Translations under genes and position numbers: made by a program
The notes under the pieces: model-generated
Databases searched by the model: none
What the model saw: the letters and a program-made list of their open reading frames with translations, nothing else
What the model was told of the DNA's origin: nothing
Part shown: piece after piece, positions 60,487 to 64,000 of the stretch
Layout of the letters: every line of letters starts with the position of its first letter
Position numbering within the stretch: position 1 is the stretch's first letter
From: Streptomyces sp. NBC_01288
Lineage (GTDB): Bacteria; Actinomycetota; Actinomycetes; Streptomycetales; Streptomycetaceae
Direction of reading: 5' to 3'
DNA: 64,000 nt
Assembly: GCF_035982055.1 (NCBI RefSeq)
Contig: NZ_CP108427.1
Span: 9,299,001-9,363,000, forward strand

Positions 60487-60741
60487 GTGATGCCGCAGGA
60501 CGAGCCCGTGATCGGATGCACGGGAGAGGTGATCATCGAGACCCGGGGAAGCGCGGGTCCCGGCGAGATCCTCGTGCGGGTCCGGGGCGGCTCCGAGACA
60601 TTCCTGGCCTGGTCGGATGATCCCCTGCCCACGGGGGCCAGGGTGCTCGTGATCGAGTCCCGTGGACGACGTGCCGTGCACGTCATCGAGTGGGCGGATC
60701 CATTGGACGCGCTGGACGGCGAACCCGCCGGCGCAGAGTGA
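60487..60741 (+). CDS. Small NfeD-like OB-fold protein
   Basis: This is an 84-residue protein. GTG 60487 lies 6 nt after TGGAGG; ATG 60490 is an alternative. The sequence IGCTGEVIIETRGSAGPGEI with LPTGARVLVIESRGRRAVHV is the five-stranded OB fold of the NfeD C-terminal domain without its protease or membrane parts. Such short forms accompany flotillin-like proteins, and the flotillin gene begins 10 bp downstream. They likely act together on membrane microdomains. Confidence 0.82.
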   Translation: MMPQDEPVIGCTGEVIIETRGSAGPGEILVRVRGGSETFLAWSDDPLPTGARVLVIESRGRRAVHVIEWADPLDALDGEPAGAE

Positions 60742-60751
60742 GGAGCAAGAC

Positions 60752-61933
60752 ATGTTCGGTTACCGCGTTCCCGCCCCCGATGAGGCGATGCTGATCTCGG
60801 GTGGCAGGCGGGGACTGGGGGGCGCGCCGTTCCGAGTGGTGACGGGGCACGGAAAGTTCGTGCTGCCGGTTTTCCGCAAGACCCGTTTTCTCACGCTGTC
60901 TATGTGCGAGGCCGAGGTCACCGAGACCTGTGTGACCCGCCAGGGCATCGCGCTGCACGTCCGCGCCGTGATCGCGTTCAAGGTCGGCAACGACACCGAG
61001 AGCATCATCAACGCGGGCCAGCGCTTCCTCTCCGACCAGGACCAGATGTCGGTGCTGACCGGCCGGATCTTCGCCGGTCACCTGCGATCCATCATCGGCT
61101 CGATGACGGTCGAGGAGATCGTCACGGAGCGGCAGAAGCTCGCCGCCGAGGTTCTGGACACGTCAAAGGTCGAGATGGCGAAGATCGGTCTGATCGTGGA
61201 CTCGCTTCAGATCCAGTCGATCGACGACGGCGAGGTCGGCTACATCGAGGCCATGTCCGCGCCGCACAAGGCGGCCATCCAGCGGCAGGCCCAGATCGCC
61301 CAGGCCCAGGCCACGCAGGCCTCCGTCGAGGCGGAGCAGGTCGCGGCCCGCAACCAGGCCGAGTACGCGCGGCAGACCGCGGTGGTCAAGGCCGAGTACT
61401 CGGCCGAGGTCGACCGCGCCCAGGCGCAGGCCGCGCAGGCCGGACCGCTCGCGCAGGCCCACGCCCAGCAGGAGGTGCTCGCCGCGCAGACCGAACTGGC
61501 GCAGCGTCAGGCCGAGTTGCGGCAGCAGCAGCTGGTCGCCGAGATCGTCAAGCCGGCCGAGGCCGAGGCCCAGCGGATCAAGCTGCTCGCCATCGCCGAG
61601 GCGGACCGGATGAAGATCCAGGCCGAGGCGGCGGCGTCGTACGACCGCGTCGCGCTCGACCGGATGCTGATCGACCAGCTTCCGCAGATCGTGAAGGAAG
61701 CGGCGGGGGGTCTTGCGGGGGCGAATGTCAACGTCCTCAATGGCGCGGACGGCCTCGGCGAGATCGCCGCGGGCCTGGTCTCGCAGGGGCTGACGATTCT
61801 GGACTCGGTGCGGGGGAACCTGAGCGGGGCGGACCCCGACGGGCGTCGGCCCGGTGACGAGGTCAAGAATCTGCTCCAGTTGCAGGCGAAGAAGGACGAG
61901 AAGAAGAACGACGGGCCGGTTGACCTGGACTAG
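60752..61933 (+). CDS. Flotillin-like SPFH-domain protein
   Basis: This is a 393-residue protein. ATG 60752 has GAGGAG overlapping the NfeD-like stop. A short N-terminus with membrane-binding potential leads to the SPFH/band-7 domain (about 25-180; VTRQGIALHVRAVIAFKVG) and then a long Ala/Gln/Glu-rich coiled coil (about 180-310) with EA repeats, ending in GAxxNVLNGADGLGE. The C-terminal tail is charged and unstructured. Flotillins scaffold membrane microdomains as oligomers. Confidence 0.92.
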   Translation: MFGYRVPAPDEAMLISGGRRGLGGAPFRVVTGHGKFVLPVFRKTRFLTLSMCEAEVTETCVTRQGIALHVRAVIAFKVGNDTESIINAGQRFLSDQDQMSVLTGRIFAGHLRSIIGSMTVEEIVTERQKLAAEVLDTSKVEMAKIGLIVDSLQIQSIDDGEVGYIEAMSAPHKAAIQRQAQIAQAQATQASVEAEQVAARNQAEYARQTAVVKAEYSAEVDRAQAQAAQAGPLAQAHAQQEVLAAQTELAQRQAELRQQQLVAEIVKPAEAEAQRIKLLAIAEADRMKIQAEAAASYDRVALDRMLIDQLPQIVKEAAGGLAGANVNVLNGADGLGEIAAGLVSQGLTILDSVRGNLSGADPDGRRPGDEVKNLLQLQAKKDEKKNDGPVDLD

Positions 61934-61992
61934 GTGCTCCGCTGGGAGTATCGGGGCGGCGTGCGTTGTCTGTTGGCTGCGGCGCCGTTGTG

Positions 61993-62028
61993 GCTGGTCG
62001 CGCAGTTCCCCGCGCCCCTTTCGGGGCA
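61993..62028 (-). repeat. Dispersed short repeat, copy 2, with hairpin
   Basis: The reverse complement of 61993-62017 matches copy 1 at 59006 with one mismatch. Here it is extended by a stem GCCCC-TTTC-GGGGC (62013-62026) that can act as the terminator for both the flotillin gene and the convergent LysR gene, whose stop is at 62030. Confidence 0.75.
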
Positions 62029-62029
62029 C

Positions 62030-62881
62030 CTACGGTGCGGTGAGGCTCCATAGGGCTGCCACCAGTGGGCGGCGCAGGTCCGCCCTTCGTACGCACAGCC
62101 CGATCGGGAACGGTTCCGGTGGTGGGTCCGCCGGGATCACCGCCAGCCGTTCCCGTACGGCGCTGTTCTCCAGGACGAGGCGGGGTACCACGCCCGTTCC
62201 GCAGCCCAGGGCGACCAGGGTCAACAGGCCTTCGTGGCCGTCCGGTTCGCAGGCCACGTCGGGTGTCGTGCCCCGGGTGCGGAACCAGCGGTCGGCCGCC
62301 TCGCGGACCAGGCCCCGGTGCGGGAGGACGAACGGGCCGTCGAGATGCGGGTCGGGGCGGTCGAGCGCGGTGACCAGGACCAGTTCGGTCACCGCGACCG
62401 TCCGGCTCACCAGTGGCTCCGGCAGCCGTGCCGGGATGCCCGCCACCGCCACGTCGACCTCGCCCTCGTCGAGGCGGGCCAGCGCGGCCGCCGCGTCGCC
62501 GGTGCGCAGATCGAGCCGTATCTGAGGATGCGCGGCTCGGAAGGGCGCCAACAGGTCGGGCAGCAGGGCCTGGCAGGCGGTCACCGTGGCGAACAGGGCG
62601 AGTCTGCCGGTGAGTTCGGCCGGGTCGGGATGCTCCTCGCGGTAGGCGCGCCACAACTCCAGTGCCTGGACGGCGTATTCACGGAATCGGTGGCCCTCCG
62701 CCGTCAACGAGACACCGCGCGCCCCGCGGTCGAAGAGCCGGTGTCCGAGGTCGGCCTCCAGCCGCTGCACGGTCCGCGTGAGCGTCGCCGGACTGACATG
62801 GCAGTCGAGACTCGTCCGCCCGAAGTTCAGCGTCTGCGCCAGATGCAGGAAAAGCCGTAGCTCCCGATGGTCGTCCCGCAT
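62030..62881 (-). CDS. LysR-family regulator, IlvY-like
   Basis: This is a 283-residue protein. ATG 62881 fits the family start (DDHRELRLFLHLAQTLNFGRTS), close to IlvY of enterobacteria; frames starting further upstream add unconserved residues. The winged helix has HVSPATLTRTVQRLEADLG; the effector domain (about 90-280) has ATVTACQALLPDLLAPF and GCGTGVVP. IlvY activates ilvC in response to acetohydroxy acids. The gene diverges from a ketol-acid reductoisomerase gene, exactly the ilvY-ilvC arrangement, with a LysR-type box between. Confidence 0.88.
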   Translation of the reverse strand: MRDDHRELRLFLHLAQTLNFGRTSLDCHVSPATLTRTVQRLEADLGHRLFDRGARGVSLTAEGHRFREYAVQALELWRAYREEHPDPAELTGRLALFATVTACQALLPDLLAPFRAAHPQIRLDLRTGDAAAALARLDEGEVDVAVAGIPARLPEPLVSRTVAVTELVLVTALDRPDPHLDGPFVLPHRGLVREAADRWFRTRGTTPDVACEPDGHEGLLTLVALGCGTGVVPRLVLENSAVRERLAVIPADPPPEPFPIGLCVRRADLRRPLVAALWSLTAP

Positions 62882-62905
62882 GCTGTGACCTTGCCATTTC
62901 ATTTC

Positions 62906-62943
62906 GCGCAACAGTCCGATGCGTAAGTTGCGCTTGCCGCAAC
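62906..62943. promoter_or_regulatory. IlvY-like LysR operator between regulator and reductoisomerase genes
   Basis: GTTGCG (62927-62932) and CGCAAC (62938-62943) form a perfect 6-bp dyad around 5 nt, containing the LysR T-N11-A pattern (TGCGCTTGCCGCA). A further half site GCGCAAC at 62906-62912 makes an inverted pair with GTTGCGC (62927-62933). Two sites in tandem fit the recognition-plus-activation layout of LysR regulators. Confidence 0.6.
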
Positions 62944-62969
62944 ACTCGCCCGGAGCCTACAACTCCACC

Positions 62970-64000
62970 ATGACCTCGACCACGTACACCTCCGCCGTCT
63001 TCACCCTCGAAACGATGGACGTGCCCGGCTCCACGGAGACCATCCTGCGCGGCGGCCGGCACCTCTTCCCACTGCTGCCACAGGCCTTCGCCGGCGTTCG
63101 CCGCATCGGCGTCATCGGCTGGGGTCCGCAGGGTCGCGCCCAGGCCCGCAACCTGCGCGACTCCCTCGCCGGTACGGACATCCGGGTGAGCGTCGGGCTG
63201 CGCCCCGGCTCGGCATCCGCGGCCGACGCCCGCGCGCACGGCTTCACCGAGGAGGACGGCACGCTCGGCGACTGGCTCGCGGTCAGCGCCGAGAGCGACC
63301 TGGTGATCCTGCTCATCGCGGACGCGGCCCTCGCCGCCCACCACGAGGAGATCTTCGCCGCCCTCAAGCCAGGCGCCACCATCGGCCTCTCGCACGGCTT
63401 CCTGCTCGGTCATCTCCGGGCCACCGGTGGGGAGTTCCCGCCCGGACACGGAGTCATCGCCGTCTGCCCCAAGGGCATGGGCGACTCCGTGCGCCGGCTC
63501 TACGAGCAGGGCGCCGAGATCAACGGCGCCGGAATCAACAGCAGTTACGCCGTCCACGCCGACCCCGACGGCAGGGCCGGCGACCGCGCGCTCGGCTGGT
63601 CGGTCGCGCTCGGCTCGCCGTACACCTTCCGCACCACCCTGGAGAGCGAGTACCGCTCCGACATCGTCGGCGAACGCGCCATCCTCCTCGGCGCCGTCCA
63701 CGGCATCGTCGAGAGCCTCTTCACGCGCTACCGCCTGACCGGCGACGACGCGGTGACCGCGTACGAACGCTCCTGCGAGAACGTCACCGGACCCATCGCC
63801 CGCACCATCTCCCAGGCCGGACTCCGCGCCGTCCGCGAGGAGTTGGACCCGGCCGGGCGGGAGGTCTTCGACCGCGCGTACTCGGCGACCTACGGTCCCG
63901 CCCGTGAGATCGTCGCCGAGATCTACGACGAGGTCGCCGACGGCACCGAGCTGCGCAGCGTCGTGCTGGCCGAACGGCGGCTCGGGGCACGGGAGATGAG
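62970..64000 (+). CDS. ilvC: Ketol-acid reductoisomerase, plant-type long form (3' end outside window)
   Basis: The first 343 residues are visible and the frame is still open at the window end. The enzyme converts acetolactate or acetohydroxybutyrate to the dihydroxy acid with NADPH and Mg2+ in branched-chain amino-acid synthesis. Motifs: VRRIGVIGWGPQGRAQARNL (NADP fold, near 45), LSHGFLLGHL, VCPKGMGDSVRRLYEQG, AEINGAGINSSYAV, ESEYRSDIVGERAILLGAVH with metal-binding acids. This wording matches plant chloroplast enzymes rather than the short class I enzyme normal in Streptomyces. ATG 62970 has no strong ribosome site. Confidence 0.88.
   Translation, partial: MTSTTYTSAVFTLETMDVPGSTETILRGGRHLFPLLPQAFAGVRRIGVIGWGPQGRAQARNLRDSLAGTDIRVSVGLRPGSASAADARAHGFTEEDGTLGDWLAVSAESDLVILLIADAALAAHHEEIFAALKPGATIGLSHGFLLGHLRATGGEFPPGHGVIAVCPKGMGDSVRRLYEQGAEINGAGINSSYAVHADPDGRAGDRALGWSVALGSPYTFRTTLESEYRSDIVGERAILLGAVHGIVESLFTRYRLTGDDAVTAYERSCENVTGPIARTISQAGLRAVREELDPAGREVFDRAYSATYGPAREIVAEIYDEVADGTELRSVVLAERRLGAREM

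Overview
The window is 64 kb of a high-GC actinomycete chromosome, almost certainly Streptomyces. The evidence is very high G+C, GTG and apparently leaderless starts, 4-nt start/stop overlaps inside operons, a conservon (sensor kinase, roadblock, DUF742, small GTPase), XRE-DUF5753 and MmyB-like regulators, LCP wall proteins, and short repeats of the GGGGCGCGGGGAACTG type. The many transport, regulatory and secreted-enzyme genes, two decayed stretches and few core genes suggest accessory or arm-proximal DNA. No tRNA, rRNA or CRISPR array was seen.

Layout. 0-5.8 kb: a low-oxygen/dormancy-like block (DoxX-type membrane protein, two double-domain universal stress proteins, phosphoketolase) preceded by two pairs of DosR/DevR-like palindromes. 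6-15 kb: an MFS exporter, then a sugar/sugar-acid locus with a GntR regulator facing a five- to six-gene operon (binding protein, enolase-superfamily dehydratase, two permeases, double ATPase, DUF718 mutarotase). 15-24 kb: XRE regulator, Methyltransf_19 protein, MFS protein with a leaderless promoter, a degraded stretch, a small secreted protein ending in a 25-bp hairpin, an orphan xylose-type binding lipoprotein and a receptor-like Ser/Thr kinase. 24-31 kb: Tat-exported tannase-like esterase, PhzF protein, DUF1963 protein, a broken MmyB-like regulator and an unusual acyl-CoA dehydrogenase. 30.5-39.4 kb: conservon plus GAF protein, a GT-C-like membrane protein carrying a 198-bp inverted-repeat element inside its reading frame, an LCP ligase and a DUF5990 protein. 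39.4-50 kb: a complete Dpp/Opp-type peptide transporter followed by a prolyl aminopeptidase and a divergent FadR-type GntR regulator with a clean 27-bp operator, then a divergent PhzF-like protein and a two-gene permease pair with a His-rich loop. 50-55 kb: secreted phospholipase A2, RibD/DHFR-like reductase, and a DeoR-SIS isomerase-class II aldolase amino-sugar locus; an RlmG-like methyltransferase lies tail to tail with the aldolase.

55.1-58.3 kb is the most interesting part: a compact peptide-modification (RiPP) locus. A 24-residue open reading frame with a perfect Shine-Dalgarno, a C-terminal Asn, stops in all three frames and its own hairpin terminator diverges from a ThiF/MccB-like adenylating enzyme. 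That enzyme is translationally coupled to a PqqD-domain/M50 membrane protease, and a DUF6879-like protein follows. The set resembles a microcin-C-type nucleotide-peptide pathway but with an added intramembrane protease.

58.3-64 kb: AlkB-like dioxygenase, ROK regulator, NfeD-like/flotillin pair, and an IlvY-like LysR regulator divergent from a plant-type (long) ketol-acid reductoisomerase that runs off the window, with a LysR-type box between them.
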